A stretch of 57,684 nucleotides of DNA from Bacillus sp. CHD6a (GCF_001293645.1 NZ_LBMD01000028.1:1-57684), one strand, 5' to 3'; shown: positions 19,280 through 29,507, counted from the stretch's first letter. The notes: generated from the sequence alone by a model not told the origin. Made by a program: numbers and translations.

Positions 19280-20122
19280 ATGAAATTACGTCGAAGTGGT
19301 CGTCTTGTGGACATGACGCATTATTTGTTGCAGCATCCACAGGGGTTAGTTCCGCTTTCCTTCTTTGCTGACCGTTATGGGTCTGCAAAGTCTTCTATTA
19401 GTGAAGATCTTGGGATCATCAAACAAACTTTCGAAGAGCAAGGAATAGGAACGCTTGTCACAGTACCTGGTGCTGCTGGCGGTGTTAGGTATATCCCATA
19501 TGTAAACCATGAAGAGGCATCTGCCTACCTTGAGGAACTGTGTGAAATGATTGCAAAGCCGGAAAGATTACTGCCAGGCGGTTATCTATATATGACCGAC
19601 ATCCTTGGTAACCCCAAAGTGTTAAATAAAGTGGGGAAAATGTTCGCAACAGCATTTAGCCATAAAAAAGTAGATGTTGTCATGACGATGGCGACAAAGG
19701 GAATTCCACTTGCACATGCAGTGGCAAGTTATTTAAATGTACCGGTTGTCATTGTAAGACGTGACAGCAGGGTTACAGAAGGTTCTACCGTAAGCATCAA
19801 CTATGTTTCAGGTTCATCCAAAAGAATTCAAACAATGGTATTGGCAAAAAGAAGCTTGGAAACAGGTTCTAACGTTTTGATCATTGATGATTTCATGAAG
19901 GCTGGCGGGACAGTAAGCGGAATGGTTAATCTACTGGCTGAATTTCAAGCGACCGTAGCAGGTATTGGAATTCTAGTGGAGTCTGAAAACATTGAAGAAC
20001 GTTTGGTTGATGACTATGTTTCCTTGGCCAAGCTTGAAAAGGTAAGTGAAAGAGACCGACACATAGAAGTGCAGCAAGGAAACTATCTTCAACATGTGAA
20101 AGAAAATATTACATTAAACTAA
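19280..20122 (+). CDS. purR: purine operon repressor PurR
   Basis: 280 residues: N-terminal winged helix (about 1-75) and a C-terminal phosphoribosyltransferase-like domain with the PRPP loop VLIIDDFMKAGGTVSGM (near 197). It represses the pur regulon and is relieved by PRPP, so this domain is a sensor and not an enzyme. RBS TAGGAGG. It is followed by ridA (15 nt), as in B. subtilis, where ridA/yabJ affects purR function. Confidence 0.96.
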   Translation: MKLRRSGRLVDMTHYLLQHPQGLVPLSFFADRYGSAKSSISEDLGIIKQTFEEQGIGTLVTVPGAAGGVRYIPYVNHEEASAYLEELCEMIAKPERLLPGGYLYMTDILGNPKVLNKVGKMFATAFSHKKVDVVMTMATKGIPLAHAVASYLNVPVVIVRRDSRVTEGSTVSINYVSGSSKRIQTMVLAKRSLETGSNVLIIDDFMKAGGTVSGMVNLLAEFQATVAGIGILVESENIEERLVDDYVSLAKLEKVSERDRHIEVQQGNYLQHVKENITLN

Positions 20123-20137
20123 AGGGTGTGTAAGTTT

Positions 20138-20512
20138 ATGAAAGTTGTTCATACAGATGCCGCTCCAAAGGCGATAGGTCCTTATTCCCAGGGAATCATT
20201 GTCAACAATCTTTTTTACAGTTCAGGTCAAATAGCATTGTTGCCTAATGGAGATTTACTAGAAGGGGATGTAAAAGAGCAAACTCATCAAGTGTTTAAAA
20301 ACCTGCAAGCGGTTTTAGAAGAAGCAGGCGCATCCTTTAACACCGTAGTAAAAGCTACAGTCTTCATCAAAGATATGAACCAATTTGGAGATATTAATGA
20401 AGTGTATGGGGAGTATTTCTCTACCCACAAACCTGCAAGGTCATGTGTGGAGGTTGCACGTTTACCGAAAGATGTTCTAGTCGAAATTGAGGTTATCGCT
20501 CTAGTAAAATAG
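20138..20512 (+). CDS. ridA: RidA, enamine/imine deaminase (YabJ)
   Basis: 124-residue YjgF/YER057c/UK114 protein that hydrolyses reactive 2-aminoacrylate-type intermediates. Signature C-terminal motif [19 protein letters not shown] with the active-site Arg (near 104), and [16 protein letters not shown] 20138 follows AAAGGGTGTG. Its position behind purR is conserved. Confidence 0.95.
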   Translation: MKVVHTDAAPKAIGPYSQGIIVNNLFYSSGQIALLPNGDLLEGDVKEQTHQVFKNLQAVLEEAGASFNTVVKATVFIKDMNQFGDINEVYGEYFSTHKPARSCVEVARLPKDVLVEIEVIALVK

Positions 20513-20570
20513 AATCTGTTCTTTTTACACCAATTTGCCCAAAATTTTCAAAAAAAATTTGAAAATAAGA

Positions 20571-20595
20571 AGGAATTCTAGAAAATTTAGAGAAT
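20571..20595 (+). promoter_or_regulatory. SigH promoter of spoVG
   Basis: AGGAATT (20571-20577), 12 nt, GAGAAT (20590-20595), matching the SigH pattern RNAGGAWWW-N11-12-RNNGAAT. A run of A/T (TTTTCAAAAAAAATTTG) lies just upstream, like the AT-rich element of B. subtilis spoVG. Confidence 0.8.
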
Positions 20596-20639
20596 TTATA
20601 ATACTAAGTTTTTTATTGGGACAAAAGGTGGTGAACAGA

Positions 20640-20930
20640 ATGGAAGTAACTGACGTAAGATTACGCCGCGTAAATACCGATGGTCGCATGAGAGCTATCG
20701 CATCTATTACATTAGATCATGAATTTGTTGTTCATGACATCCGTGTAATTGATGGAAACAACGGCTTGTTCGTTGCGATGCCAAGTAAACGTACGCCGGA
20801 TGGAGAATTCCGCGATATTGCACACCCGATCAATTCCGGGACGCGTGGAAAAATCCAAGAAGCGGTTTTAGCAGAGTATCACCGCTTAGGCGAATTAGAA
20901 GTAGAATACGAAGAAGCAGGAGCTTCTTAA
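20640..20930 (+). CDS. spoVG: SpoVG, RNA-binding regulator
   Basis: 96 residues. [19 protein letters not shown] and [20 protein letters not shown] are the conserved core of SpoVG, a small nucleic-acid-binding regulator needed for normal cortex and septation control. The frame is open upstream to 20535 through promoter sequence; ATG 20640 follows AAAGGTGGTG. A SigH promoter precedes and a terminator follows. Confidence 0.96.
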   Translation: MEVTDVRLRRVNTDGRMRAIASITLDHEFVVHDIRVIDGNNGLFVAMPSKRTPDGEFRDIAHPINSGTRGKIQEAVLAEYHRLGELEVEYEEAGAS

Positions 20931-20944
20931 ACGATAGAAGGTGA

Positions 20945-20977
20945 AACAGGCTGTTATGCAGCCTGTTTTTTCTTTTG
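20945..20977 (+). terminator. terminator after spoVG
   Basis: AACAGGCTG-TTATG-CAGCCTGTT followed by TTTTCTTTT. Confidence 0.92.
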
Positions 20978-21017
20978 GCCTTTTTTTTGACAAATAAATG
21001 TACTTTCGTGTACTTCC

Positions 21018-21046
21018 TTGAAATGGGGAACGTTTTAGGATATATT
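21018..21046 (+). promoter_or_regulatory. SigA promoter of glmU
   Basis: TTGAAA (21018-21023), 17 nt, TATATT (21041-21046). A TTGACA at 20987 lacks a matching -10. Confidence 0.65.
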
Positions 21047-21080
21047 CGTAATGGATAATTAGGTGAAAATGGAGGCCGTT

Positions 21081-22451
21081 ATGATAAATCGATATGCCGT
21101 AATATTAGCAGCTGGACAAGGTACACGAATGAAATCCAAATTATATAAAGTGTTACATCCTGTTTGTGGCAAACCAATGGTTCAACATGTAGTGGATCAC
21201 GTATCTGCACTCAACTTTGAGAAGATTGTAACAGTGGTTGGACATGGAGCGGAAACAGTAAAGAGCCATCTTGGAACCAAAAGCGAATACGCCCTTCAGG
21301 CAGAACAGCTGGGAACGGCTCATGCAGTTATGCAAGCCGCACCAATGCTTCAAGATAAAAAAGGCGTAACACTGGTCATTTGTGGAGATACTCCACTTAT
21401 TACACCGGAAACGATGCAGGAATTGCTTGATCTGCACGAAAACACGGGAGCAAAGGCTACTATTCTGACAGCTTACGCAGAAGACCCTACTGGATATGGA
21501 CGCATTATTCGTAACAGCGAAGGGCATGTGGGCAAAATTGTGGAGCATAAGGACGCTAGTGAAGATGAGCGTAAAGTGACAGAAATTAATACGGGTACTT
21601 ACTGCTTCGACAATGAAGCACTTTTTACAGCGCTAAATAATGTTTCAAATGACAATGTGCAAGGAGAATACTACCTTCCAGATGTCATTGAAATTTTGAA
21701 AGAACAAGGCGATATCGTTTCTGCCTACCAGACATTAGACTTTGATGAAACACTTGGAGTCAATGACAGAGTAGCGCTTTCTCAGGCTGAAAAAACCATG
21801 AAGAAAAGAATTAATAAAAAACATATGATCAATGGAGTAAGCATCATTGACCCAGATAACACGTATATTTCTGCGGATGCAGAGATTGGCAGAGATACAG
21901 TCATCAACCCTGGTACTGTCATCTTGGGTGCTTCTAAAATTGGAGAGGATTGCATTATCGGTCCAAACTCTGAGATTAAAGACTGCCAAATCGGAGACCG
22001 TACAAGTATCCGCCAATCTGTGGCGCATGACAGTGAAATTGGAAACGATGTAAATATTGGACCGTTTGCTCACGTAAGACCGGATTCCAAGATTGGCAAT
22101 GAAGTGAAGCTTGGAAACTTTGTAGAAGTGAAAAAAGCGACATTTGGAAACGGAAGCAAGGCTTCTCATCTTAGCTATATTGGAGATGCGGAAGTTGGAG
22201 CGGATGTAAACCTCGGTTGCGGTTCTATTACTGTCAACTATGATGGGAAAAAGAAATACTTAACTAAAATTGAAGATGGTGTGTTTGTAGGTTGCAACTC
22301 CAATTTGGTAGCACCTGTAACTATTGGCAAAGGCGCATATGTTGCAGCAGGATCTACCATCACAGAAGATGTACCTGGAGAAGCACTGTCCATCGCACGT
22401 GCTCGCCAAGTAAACAAAGAAAACTACGTTAACAAGATCCACAATAAATAA
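21081..22451 (+). CDS. glmU: bifunctional GlcNAc-1-P uridyltransferase / GlcN-1-P acetyltransferase
   Basis: 456 residues, identical in length to B. subtilis GlmU. The N-terminal nucleotidyltransferase has [11 protein letters not shown] (near 10) and ICGDTPL (about 100); the C-terminal left-handed beta helix starts near 250 with hexapeptide repeats and the acetyltransferase His in the FAHVRPDS region. It makes UDP-GlcNAc for the cell wall. ATG 21081 follows GGAGG at 21071. It is followed by a repeat and then prs. Confidence 0.97.
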   Translation: MINRYAVILAAGQGTRMKSKLYKVLHPVCGKPMVQHVVDHVSALNFEKIVTVVGHGAETVKSHLGTKSEYALQAEQLGTAHAVMQAAPMLQDKKGVTLVICGDTPLITPETMQELLDLHENTGAKATILTAYAEDPTGYGRIIRNSEGHVGKIVEHKDASEDERKVTEINTGTYCFDNEALFTALNNVSNDNVQGEYYLPDVIEILKEQGDIVSAYQTLDFDETLGVNDRVALSQAEKTMKKRINKKHMINGVSIIDPDNTYISADAEIGRDTVINPGTVILGASKIGEDCIIGPNSEIKDCQIGDRTSIRQSVAHDSEIGNDVNIGPFAHVRPDSKIGNEVKLGNFVEVKKATFGNGSKASHLSYIGDAEVGADVNLGCGSITVNYDGKKKYLTKIEDGVFVGCNSNLVAPVTIGKGAYVAAGSTITEDVPGEALSIARARQVNKENYVNKIHNK

Positions 22452-22473
22452 GACAAACTTAATTCTGAGAGTT

Positions 22474-22616
22474 TGACAGCTGTTGATTGGAGCACAGGGC
22501 GAATACTCCTGAGGGAGATAGCGCTAGGTGGAGACCCCGCAGGCGTAGCCGAGGAGGCTCCAGCAGTGCCCCTAGGAAAGCAAAGCCCGGTGCGGAAATC
22601 AACAGCGGAGTAGTAA
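22474..22616 (+). repeat. 130-bp family repeat between glmU and prs
   Basis: Single full unit: GCTGTTGATTGGAGC at about 22480 to GCGGAAATCAACAGC at about 22608. The 10-bp ends GCTGTTGATT / AATCAACAGC are exact inverted repeats. The unit lies inside a gene pair that is normally cotranscribed. Confidence 0.9.
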
Positions 22617-22656
22617 ACAGCCTATTAAAAAAACCTAGCGGAGGGTACAAGTTATC

Positions 22657-23607
22657 ATGCCAAAGTATGCAGATTCTAATCTAAAGATTTTCACATTAAA
22701 TTCCAATACAGCCTTAGCGGAAGAAATCGCACAACACGTAGGTGTTCCAATCGGAAAATGTTCTGTTGCTCGTTTCAGTGATGGAGAAGTACAAATCAAT
22801 ATCGAAGAAAGTATCCGTGGTTGTGACGTGTATGTTATTCAATCTACCAGCGCACCAGTAAACGAACATATCATGGAAACACTTATCATGATTGATGCAT
22901 TAAAACGTGCTTCTGCAAAAACGATTAATATCGTAATGCCATATTACGGGTACGGAAGACAAGACCGTAAAGCGCGCGCTCGTGAGCCAATCACAGCGAA
23001 GTTAGTGGCAAATCTTTTAGAAACTGCTGGGGCAGACCGCGTCATTACGCTTGATCTCCATGCACCGCAAATTCAAGGATTCTTTGATATCCTAATTGAC
23101 CACTTAATGGGTGTTCCTATTTTAGCGGAGTACTTTGATAGCAAGCAATTAGAAGACCTTGTAATTGTATCTCCTGACCACGGCGGGGTAACAAGAGCAA
23201 GAAAGCTTGCTGACCGCCTGAAAGCGCCGATTGCGATCATCGACAAACGCAGACCTCGTCCAAACGTTGCAGAAGTGATGAACATTGTTGGTCATATTGA
23301 AGGTAGAACGGCAATCTTAATCGATGACATGATCGATACTGCGGGAACCATTACATTAGCGGCTAATGCCCTTATTGAGAATGGTGCTAAAGAAGTATAT
23401 GCTTGTTGTACACATCCAGTATTGTCAGGTCCGGCTATTGAACGTATCCAGAACTCTAAAATTAAAGAGTTGGTTGTTACCAACACGATCTCTTTACCAG
23501 AAGAAAAGAAAATAGAAAAAATCACACAATTGTCCGTTGCAGAGCTGATTGCTGAAGCGATTATTCGTGTGCATGAAGAGAAATCTGTTAGTACTTTATT
23601 TGATTAA
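22657..23607 (+). CDS. prs: ribose-phosphate pyrophosphokinase
   Basis: 316 residues. Makes PRPP from ribose-5-phosphate and ATP, feeding purine, pyrimidine, His and Trp synthesis. PRPP-binding motif [15 protein letters not shown] (near 219), catalytic flexible loop [17 protein letters not shown] (near 95), and [22 protein letters not shown]. The glmU-prs-ctc-pth order is conserved. Confidence 0.98.
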   Translation: MPKYADSNLKIFTLNSNTALAEEIAQHVGVPIGKCSVARFSDGEVQINIEESIRGCDVYVIQSTSAPVNEHIMETLIMIDALKRASAKTINIVMPYYGYGRQDRKARAREPITAKLVANLLETAGADRVITLDLHAPQIQGFFDILIDHLMGVPILAEYFDSKQLEDLVIVSPDHGGVTRARKLADRLKAPIAIIDKRRPRPNVAEVMNIVGHIEGRTAILIDDMIDTAGTITLAANALIENGAKEVYACCTHPVLSGPAIERIQNSKIKELVVTNTISLPEEKKIEKITQLSVAELIAEAIIRVHEEKSVSTLFD

Positions 23608-23620
23608 TCGTAAGAATCAT

Positions 23621-23646
23621 GTTTAACCTTCCGTAAATTGGGGAAA
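23621..23646 (+). promoter_or_regulatory. SigB promoter of ctc
   Basis: GTTTAA (23621-23626), 14 nt, GGGAAA (23641-23646), matching the SigB consensus GTTTNN-N12-15-GGGWAW. ctc is the classical SigB target in B. subtilis. Confidence 0.85.
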
Positions 23647-23691
23647 TTGAATGAGAGACAAGTATTTTATTTTCCCAGGAAGGTGATAAGA

Positions 23692-24336
23692 ATGTCAGTA
23701 TTACATGCAAATGAACGTACAGAATTCAAAGGATCTTCAATAACCAAAATCCGTGAGGAAGGATTAATTCCAGCGGTTGTATACGGGAATGATACAGAAA
23801 ATAAATCTATTACTGTCGATAGTAAGGAATTTATTAAAACGATTCGTGAAACTGGACGAAACGGCATCATTTCGCTTGAAATTGGTTCCGATAAGCGCAA
23901 AGTTATGCTTTACGATTATCAAATCAACCCGCTGAAAAGCCTGGAATTTGTCCACTTGGATTTCCATGTAGTTAATTTTAAAACAGAAATCGATGTAGAT
24001 GTTACGGTTCACGTTACAGGCGATGCAAAAGGAGTGAAAGATGGCGGAGTCTTGCAACAAGTCCTCCATGAAGTTTCCATCAAAGTACTTCCAAGCAACG
24101 TACCGGAATCCATTGATGTGGATGTAACGGAGCTTGATGTGAATGAAAACATTACAATCGGTGACCTAAATACATCAGGAAAATATAGCTTTAATCATGA
24201 AGATGATGAAGTGATTGCTTCCATCTTACCTCCACGACAAGAAGAGGAAATCGACCCTGGTGAAGAACAAGAACCAGGCGAGCCCGAACTTGTTGAAGGT
24301 AGAGAAAACAATGAAAGCACAGAGGAGGAGGCGTAA
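23692..24336 (+). CDS. ctc: ribosomal protein bL25 / general stress protein Ctc
   Basis: 214 residues. N-terminal L25 5S rRNA-binding domain (about 1-92) and C-terminal TL5-type beta domain (about 95-185), then an acidic tail rich in Glu (EEEIDPGEEQEPGEPELVE) that is longer than in B. subtilis (204 aa in total). It binds 5S rRNA under stress. ATG 23692 follows AGGAAGGTGAT and the SigB promoter; upstream in-frame codons precede the transcript. Confidence 0.95.
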   Translation: MSVLHANERTEFKGSSITKIREEGLIPAVVYGNDTENKSITVDSKEFIKTIRETGRNGIISLEIGSDKRKVMLYDYQINPLKSLEFVHLDFHVVNFKTEIDVDVTVHVTGDAKGVKDGGVLQQVLHEVSIKVLPSNVPESIDVDVTELDVNENITIGDLNTSGKYSFNHEDDEVIASILPPRQEEEIDPGEEQEPGEPELVEGRENNESTEEEA

Positions 24337-24362
24337 CCATAAAGGTTACGTCTTTTCTCTTG
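24330..24362 (+). terminator. terminator overlapping the ctc stop
   Basis: GGCGTAACC-ATAAA-GGTTACGTC followed by TTTTCTCTTG; the TAA stop lies in the stem. Confidence 0.75.
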
Positions 24363-24429
24363 TTAAAGGAAAGTTGTTACTTAAGATAGTAAGTGGAATA
24401 ATGGGTATATGTTCATTCATGCCAATTTT

Positions 24430-24557
24430 CCCTGTTAATTGGAGTGCAAGGCATGAGACTCCTGTGGGAGGTAGCGGTAGTCTTGAGACCCCGCAGACGT
24501 AGCCGAGGAGGCTCACGTCAGCCCCTAGGAAAGCGAAGCCATTTGCGGAAATCAACA
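24430..24557 (+). repeat. 130-bp family repeat between ctc and pth
   Basis: CCCTGTTAATTGGAG to GCGGAAATCAACAGGG. Here the ends differ from other copies (CCCTGTT / AACAGGG) but still match each other, which looks like compensatory change preserving the terminal pairing. The stretch 24558-24660 is AT-rich with nothing else recognisable. Confidence 0.88.
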
Positions 24558-24735
24558 GGGAGTTAATCCAGATCTCTACTGCAAGAGATATTATCATTTC
24601 TACTCCTTCTCATTTCCTTTTCACCACATGTTCAAGTAAAATGAAAAATAGCGAATAGGTTTGTGGGAGGTATCCATGAAGAAATTTTTGCAATCCTTAT
24701 TTGGTAAAGAGCAAGACGTTTCAGGAGGAAAAATA

Positions 24736-25296
24736 ATGAAAGTATTTGTGGGGCTGGGAAATCCAGGCCGTCAATATGAAGAAACAAGGCACAATATTGG
24801 ATTTATGGTGATTGATGAATTAGCAGACAAATGGAACATCCCCTTGACACAGTCCAAATTCAAAGGAATTTTCGGACAAGGTACAATAAATGGGGAAAAG
24901 GTACTATTAGTGAAGCCTCTTACATATATGAATTTATCGGGAGAATGTGTTCGCCCGTTATTGGACTTCTATAAGCTAGATGTAGAGGATCTGGTGGTAA
25001 TTTATGATGACTTAGATTTGCCGGCTGGGAAGCTGCGTCTTCGCCAAAAGGGCAGTGCAGGTGGGCATAATGGCATTAAGTCATTAATCCAGCACCTTCA
25101 GACCCAGAATTTTGATCGTATCCGAATGGGAATTGACCGTCCGAAGAATGGACCGTCCATTTCAGATTATGTGCTTGGAAGATTCCACGCTGATGAGCGC
25201 CCTGCGATTGATGACAGCGTGAAGAAAGCGGCAGAAGCCTGTGAAGAGAGCTTGTCCAAAGAATTCCTACAAGTAATGAACACTTTTAATCAATAA
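24736..25296 (+). CDS. pth: peptidyl-tRNA hydrolase
   Basis: 186 residues (SpoVC in B. subtilis, 188). Releases peptides from prematurely dropped peptidyl-tRNA. Motifs: [19 protein letters not shown] with the catalytic His (about residue 21), [10 protein letters not shown] with the Asn (near 68), [13 protein letters not shown] and GHNGIKS. ATG 24736 is preceded by AGGAGGAA. A second, in-frame ATG at 24676, also with a good ribosome-binding site (GGGAGGT), would add 20 residues. Confidence 0.96.
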   Translation: MKVFVGLGNPGRQYEETRHNIGFMVIDELADKWNIPLTQSKFKGIFGQGTINGEKVLLVKPLTYMNLSGECVRPLLDFYKLDVEDLVVIYDDLDLPAGKLRLRQKGSAGGHNGIKSLIQHLQTQNFDRIRMGIDRPKNGPSISDYVLGRFHADERPAIDDSVKKAAEACEESLSKEFLQVMNTFNQ

Positions 25297-25425
25297 TAGG
25301 ATGTTAAGGTAGCTTTCCTGAGTATTTTCTAACCCAACCTACACTGTATAACAATGTTTCCCACTGTTTATACTATTAGTAAAAGGGGCCATTTATAGGT
25401 CTTGTAGAAAAGTGGAGGGAAAAGG

Positions 25426-25656
25426 ATGGCTATCCATTATCATTGCAGACACTGCGGCTATAAGGTCGGCACCATCGAATCCAAATCAGTATTTTCAGAA
25501 GAACTAGGGTTTCATCAACTGTCGGATACAGAACGACAGGAAATGATAGCATATCAACAAAATGGTGATGTACATGTTAAAACGATTTGTGAGGATTGCC
25601 AGGAGGCCCTTGATCGGAATCCTGACTGGCATGAACAAGAACGGTTCATACAATAG
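25426..25656 (+). CDS. fin: Fin (YabK), anti-sigma-F factor
   Basis: 76 residues. Two zinc-binding pairs, CRHCGYK (near 7) and CEDC (near 56), with the [15 protein letters not shown] helix of the Fin family. Fin binds SigF and helps the switch from SigF to SigG in the forespore. ATG 25426 follows GGAGGG. It lies between pth and mfd, as in B. subtilis. I do not see a convincing SigF promoter in the 129-nt gap upstream. Confidence 0.93.
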   Translation: MAIHYHCRHCGYKVGTIESKSVFSEELGFHQLSDTERQEMIAYQQNGDVHVKTICEDCQEALDRNPDWHEQERFIQ

Positions 25657-25767
25657 AGCAGATAAATTAGCTTTGGTGAGATACCAAAGCCTTTTTGCGT
25701 CTGAGAAACGTCATGATAAAAAGAAACACATGGAAACAGTAATAATAGAGAGGGGAGGGTGTATGTT

Positions 25768-28700
25768 ATGAAAGGTTTTATTCCATACTTAAGCGAAAAT
25801 GATGATTTTCAGTCGGTATTGGTTGGTCTTCAAGAAGGGTTGCAAGAACAGTTAATTTCAGGCATATCTAATTCAGCAAGGTCCATGTTAATTGCAGCCT
25901 TGTATGAAGAAAGAAAAGCGCCGATTCTGCTAATCACGCATAATTTATTTCATGCCCAAAAAGTATATGATGACCTAGCAAGCTTTCTGCCGGAGGATGA
26001 ACTGTATCTGTACCCTGTAAACGATGTGTTGGCAGCGGAAATTGGAATTGCAAGTCCCGAACTGAAAGCTCAACGTGTAGAGGCGCTAAATCATTGGGCT
26101 ACCAAAAATAATGGAATTATCATTGCGCCTATCGCAGGGTTAAAAAGAATACTCCCATCTAAAGATAAATGGCAGCAAACGTTGTTGACCATTGAAGTAG
26201 AAAAGACGTTGGAACTGGATAACTTAGCAGAGCGTCTCGTCAGATTCGGGTATCAGCGAGTAGGGATGGTAGCAACGCCAGGGGATTTCAGTATCAGGGG
26301 GGGAATCATTGACATATACCCTATTACGGAAGAATATGCCGTCCGGATTGAACTTTTTGATGATGAAGTGGAGTCTATCCGATATTTTACGGTAGAGGAT
26401 CAGCGTTCTCAAAAACATATGGATAAGGTGACGATTGGTCCGGCAACAGAGATGCTGCTCACAAATCAAGAGCTTACAAATGGTAGGGAAGTCCTTGAGA
26501 AGGAACTGGCTAAAACGATTAAAAAGGTAAAAAATGAAAAAGTAAAACAACTATTAACAGAAAATATTTCTTATGAGATCGAACAAATACGCAACGGACA
26601 AGTGTTTTCTGAGTTGTATAAATATCTTTCATTCTTCTACAGTTCACCAGCTAGTTTACTAGATTACATCCCTTCAGGCGGCTTGGTTATCATGGATGAA
26701 ATCAGCAGAATTCATGAAACGGCAGAGAGTCTTGATAAAGAGGAAGCTGAGTGGCTTGTAGAGCTATTGGCAGAAGGAAAAGCGGTGCACGATCTAAAGT
26801 TTTCTCATTCATTTGCTCAGATTGTACATAGCAAAAAGCAACCGTTTCTTTATCTTTCTCTTTTCTTAAGGGCGGTGCCACATACGCATCCCGAAAATTT
26901 GATTAATATGTCTTCTAAGAGCATGCAGCATTTCCACGGACAGATGCATCTGTTAAAATCGGAAATCGATCGTTGGAGAAAAGCGAATTATGCAATTGTA
27001 GTCCTTGCTTCCAACCAAGAGCGGATGGAGAAGCTAGAGACGGTTTTTGCTGATTATGAGATGGACATAAGAAAGCTTTCCAAAGGTTCCGCCTTTGCCC
27101 ATGGAGAGGTCCAGCTTGTGGAGGGTGACTTGCATTCTGGATTTGAATTACCGATGCAGAAGCTTGCAGTCATCACAGAGGAAGAGCTTTTCAAAAAGAA
27201 AGCCAAAAAGCCTAAAAACAGACAAAAGCTTTCCAATGCGGAGCGAATAAAAAATTATACCGAATTAAATGTTGGCGACTATGTTGTCCATATTAATCAC
27301 GGGATAGGTAAATACCTAGGAATTGAAACACTTGATATCAATGGCCTTCATAAAGATTATATTCATATTAAATACCAAGGCTCTGATAAGCTTTATGTTC
27401 CTGTTGAGCAAATTGATCAAGTTCAGAAATATGTAGGCTCTGAGGGAAAAGAACCGAAAGTATATAAACTCGGAGGTACGGACTGGAAAAAGGTCAAAAA
27501 TAAAGTAGAGTCGTCTGTTCAAGACATTGCCGATGATCTTATCAAGTTATATGCAGAAAGGGAAGCAAGTGTTGGGCATGCCTTTTCTCCAGACGGGGAA
27601 ATGCAAAGGGAGTTTGAAGCAACCTTTCCCTATCAAGAAACAGAAGATCAGTTGCGATCTATTCATGAGATTAAATTGGATATGGAAAAGACCCGCCCGA
27701 TGGACCGCTTGCTTTGCGGAGATGTGGGCTATGGAAAAACGGAAGTTGCCATAAGGGCTGCTTTCAAAGCCATTACTGATGGCAAGCAGGTAGCCATTTT
27801 GGTGCCAACAACCATTTTGGCTCAGCAACATTATGAAACCATTAGAGAACGGTTCCAAGATTACCCTATCAATATTGGTTTGTTAAGCCGTTTCCGCTCT
27901 AGAAAGCAACAGACGGAAACAATGAAAGGGCTTGGAAACGGAACAGTGGATATTGTTGTTGGGACACATCGCTTGTTGTCCAAAGATATTAAATACAAAG
28001 ACCTTGGCTTGTTAATTATTGATGAAGAACAGCGCTTTGGAGTTACCCATAAGGAAAAAATCAAACAGCTAAAAGCGAATATTGATGTGCTTACCTTAAC
28101 AGCAACTCCGATTCCTCGTACCCTTCATATGTCTATGCTTGGGGTGCGTGATTTGTCTGTCATTGAGACTCCACCTGAAAACCGTTTTCCCGTACAAACG
28201 TATGTGATGGAATATAACGGAAATTTGGTAAAGGAATCAATTGAAAGAGAGCTGGCCCGAGGAGGTCAAGTTTATTTCTTATATAACAGGGTCGAAGATA
28301 TCGAGCGAAAAGCAGAGGAGATCTCCATGCTTGTCCCTGAAGCACGTGTTACGTATGCCCATGGAAAAATGACCGAAAATGAATTAGAGTCGGTGATGAT
28401 TCAGTTTCTTGAAGGGGAAGCGGAAGTGCTTGTCAGTACGACCATCATTGAAACAGGTGTCGACATTCCAAACGTAAACACATTGATTGTTTTTGATGCA
28501 GATAGAATGGGATTGTCCCAACTTTATCAGCTCAGGGGACGTGTTGGAAGATCCAATCGTGTTGCATATGCCTATTTCACGTATCGAAAAGATAAAGTAC
28601 TCACAGAAGTGGCGGAGAAACGCCTGCAATCTATTAAAGAATTCACAGAACTTGGATCAGGCTTTAAAATTGCGATGCGTGACCTTTCCATTCGTGGTGC

Positions 28701-29304
28701 CGGAAATCTACTTGGTGCCCAACAACACGGATTTATTGATTCTGTCGGTTTTGATATGTATTCTCAGATGCTAAAAGAGGCAATTGAGCAGCGCCAAGGG
28801 CCGACAGATGCCAAAAAGGCACATGAGATATCCATTGATGTGGAGCTTGATGCTTACATTCCAGAGTCTTATATCCCTGACAGTAAGCAAAAGATTGATA
28901 TGTATAAGCGTTTCCGTGGGTTAGAATCAAAAGAAGATCTTGTTGAACTTCAAGATGAAATGAAGGACCGTTTCGGTAACTATCCAAAAGAGGTCGATTA
29001 CTTATTCCAAGTCTCAGAGATGAGAGTTTACGGCCTCAAGGAAAAAGTGGATTCCATCAAACAAACAAAACAAGAGCTCGTCATTCTTCTTTCTGAAGAA
29101 GCAAGTAGCGTTATGGATGGACAGAAGTTATTCTTGTTAGGAAATGAGTTTGGCAGGATGGTAAGCCTCGGCATGGAAGGACAGCATCTGAAGATTGTCA
29201 TCCAGACGAAACGCTCTGCAACAGAAGAGTGGATACAGGTGGCCATTTCTATGATAAAAGGACTAGAAAAAGTAAAAAAAGAAAGCGTGAATGCTTCCTC
29301 ATAG
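25768..29304 (+). CDS. mfd: transcription-repair coupling factor Mfd
   Basis: 1178 residues (1177 in B. subtilis). UvrB-homology region at the N-terminus, RNA polymerase interaction domain (about 485-570, GDYVVHINHGIGKY), then the SF2 translocase with Walker A GDVGYGKTEVA (near 651), DEEQ box (IIDEEQRFG, near 751), TATPIPRTL, and QLRGRVGRS (motif VI); a TRCF C-terminal domain ends it. Mfd removes stalled RNA polymerase and recruits UvrA. ATG 25768 follows GGGGAGGGTG. Confidence 0.97.
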   Translation: MKGFIPYLSENDDFQSVLVGLQEGLQEQLISGISNSARSMLIAALYEERKAPILLITHNLFHAQKVYDDLASFLPEDELYLYPVNDVLAAEIGIASPELKAQRVEALNHWATKNNGIIIAPIAGLKRILPSKDKWQQTLLTIEVEKTLELDNLAERLVRFGYQRVGMVATPGDFSIRGGIIDIYPITEEYAVRIELFDDEVESIRYFTVEDQRSQKHMDKVTIGPATEMLLTNQELTNGREVLEKELAKTIKKVKNEKVKQLLTENISYEIEQIRNGQVFSELYKYLSFFYSSPASLLDYIPSGGLVIMDEISRIHETAESLDKEEAEWLVELLAEGKAVHDLKFSHSFAQIVHSKKQPFLYLSLFLRAVPHTHPENLINMSSKSMQHFHGQMHLLKSEIDRWRKANYAIVVLASNQERMEKLETVFADYEMDIRKLSKGSAFAHGEVQLVEGDLHSGFELPMQKLAVITEEELFKKKAKKPKNRQKLSNAERIKNYTELNVGDYVVHINHGIGKYLGIETLDINGLHKDYIHIKYQGSDKLYVPVEQIDQVQKYVGSEGKEPKVYKLGGTDWKKVKNKVESSVQDIADDLIKLYAEREASVGHAFSPDGEMQREFEATFPYQETEDQLRSIHEIKLDMEKTRPMDRLLCGDVGYGKTEVAIRAAFKAITDGKQVAILVPTTILAQQHYETIRERFQDYPINIGLLSRFRSRKQQTETMKGLGNGTVDIVVGTHRLLSKDIKYKDLGLLIIDEEQRFGVTHKEKIKQLKANIDVLTLTATPIPRTLHMSMLGVRDLSVIETPPENRFPVQTYVMEYNGNLVKESIERELARGGQVYFLYNRVEDIERKAEEISMLVPEARVTYAHGKMTENELESVMIQFLEGEAEVLVSTTIIETGVDIPNVNTLIVFDADRMGLSQLYQLRGRVGRSNRVAYAYFTYRKDKVLTEVAEKRLQSIKEFTELGSGFKIAMRDLSIRGAGNLLGAQQHGFIDSVGFDMYSQMLKEAIEQRQGPTDAKKAHEISIDVELDAYIPESYIPDSKQKIDMYKRFRGLESKEDLVELQDEMKDRFGNYPKEVDYLFQVSEMRVYGLKEKVDSIKQTKQELVILLSEEASSVMDGQKLFLLGNEFGRMVSLGMEGQHLKIVIQTKRSATEEWIQVAISMIKGLEKVKKESVNASS

Positions 29305-29507
29305 GTTTGAGTTTGTGAAGAAACGTCTATATAAATACTGGGGGAATTTACTATCAGAAAAAAACTTTTCCAACATGTATATAACTCCCTGAGTGTAGGA
29401 TACTAACTTCAACGAATGGTGAATTCTTCAAAAGCAGGACATATTGATCAATTCCACCAATTTAACTCATCTCTTTTTATCATCGGATGAAGGAGGCAAC
29501 CTAAGAA

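Noticed and set aside
20987-21016. TTGACA at 20987 as the glmU -35
   Set aside because: The matching -10 would be TACTTC; the TTGAAA/TATATT pair at 21018-21046 fits much better.
22487-22684. Short ORFs within the 130-bp repeat (also at 35804-36041 and 24215-24502)
   Set aside because: They arise from the repeat in several frames and have no ribosome-binding site.
29305-29507. A SigG promoter upstream of spoVT
   Set aside because: CATATT at about 29447 has no -35 at a suitable distance; I could not support a definite site.
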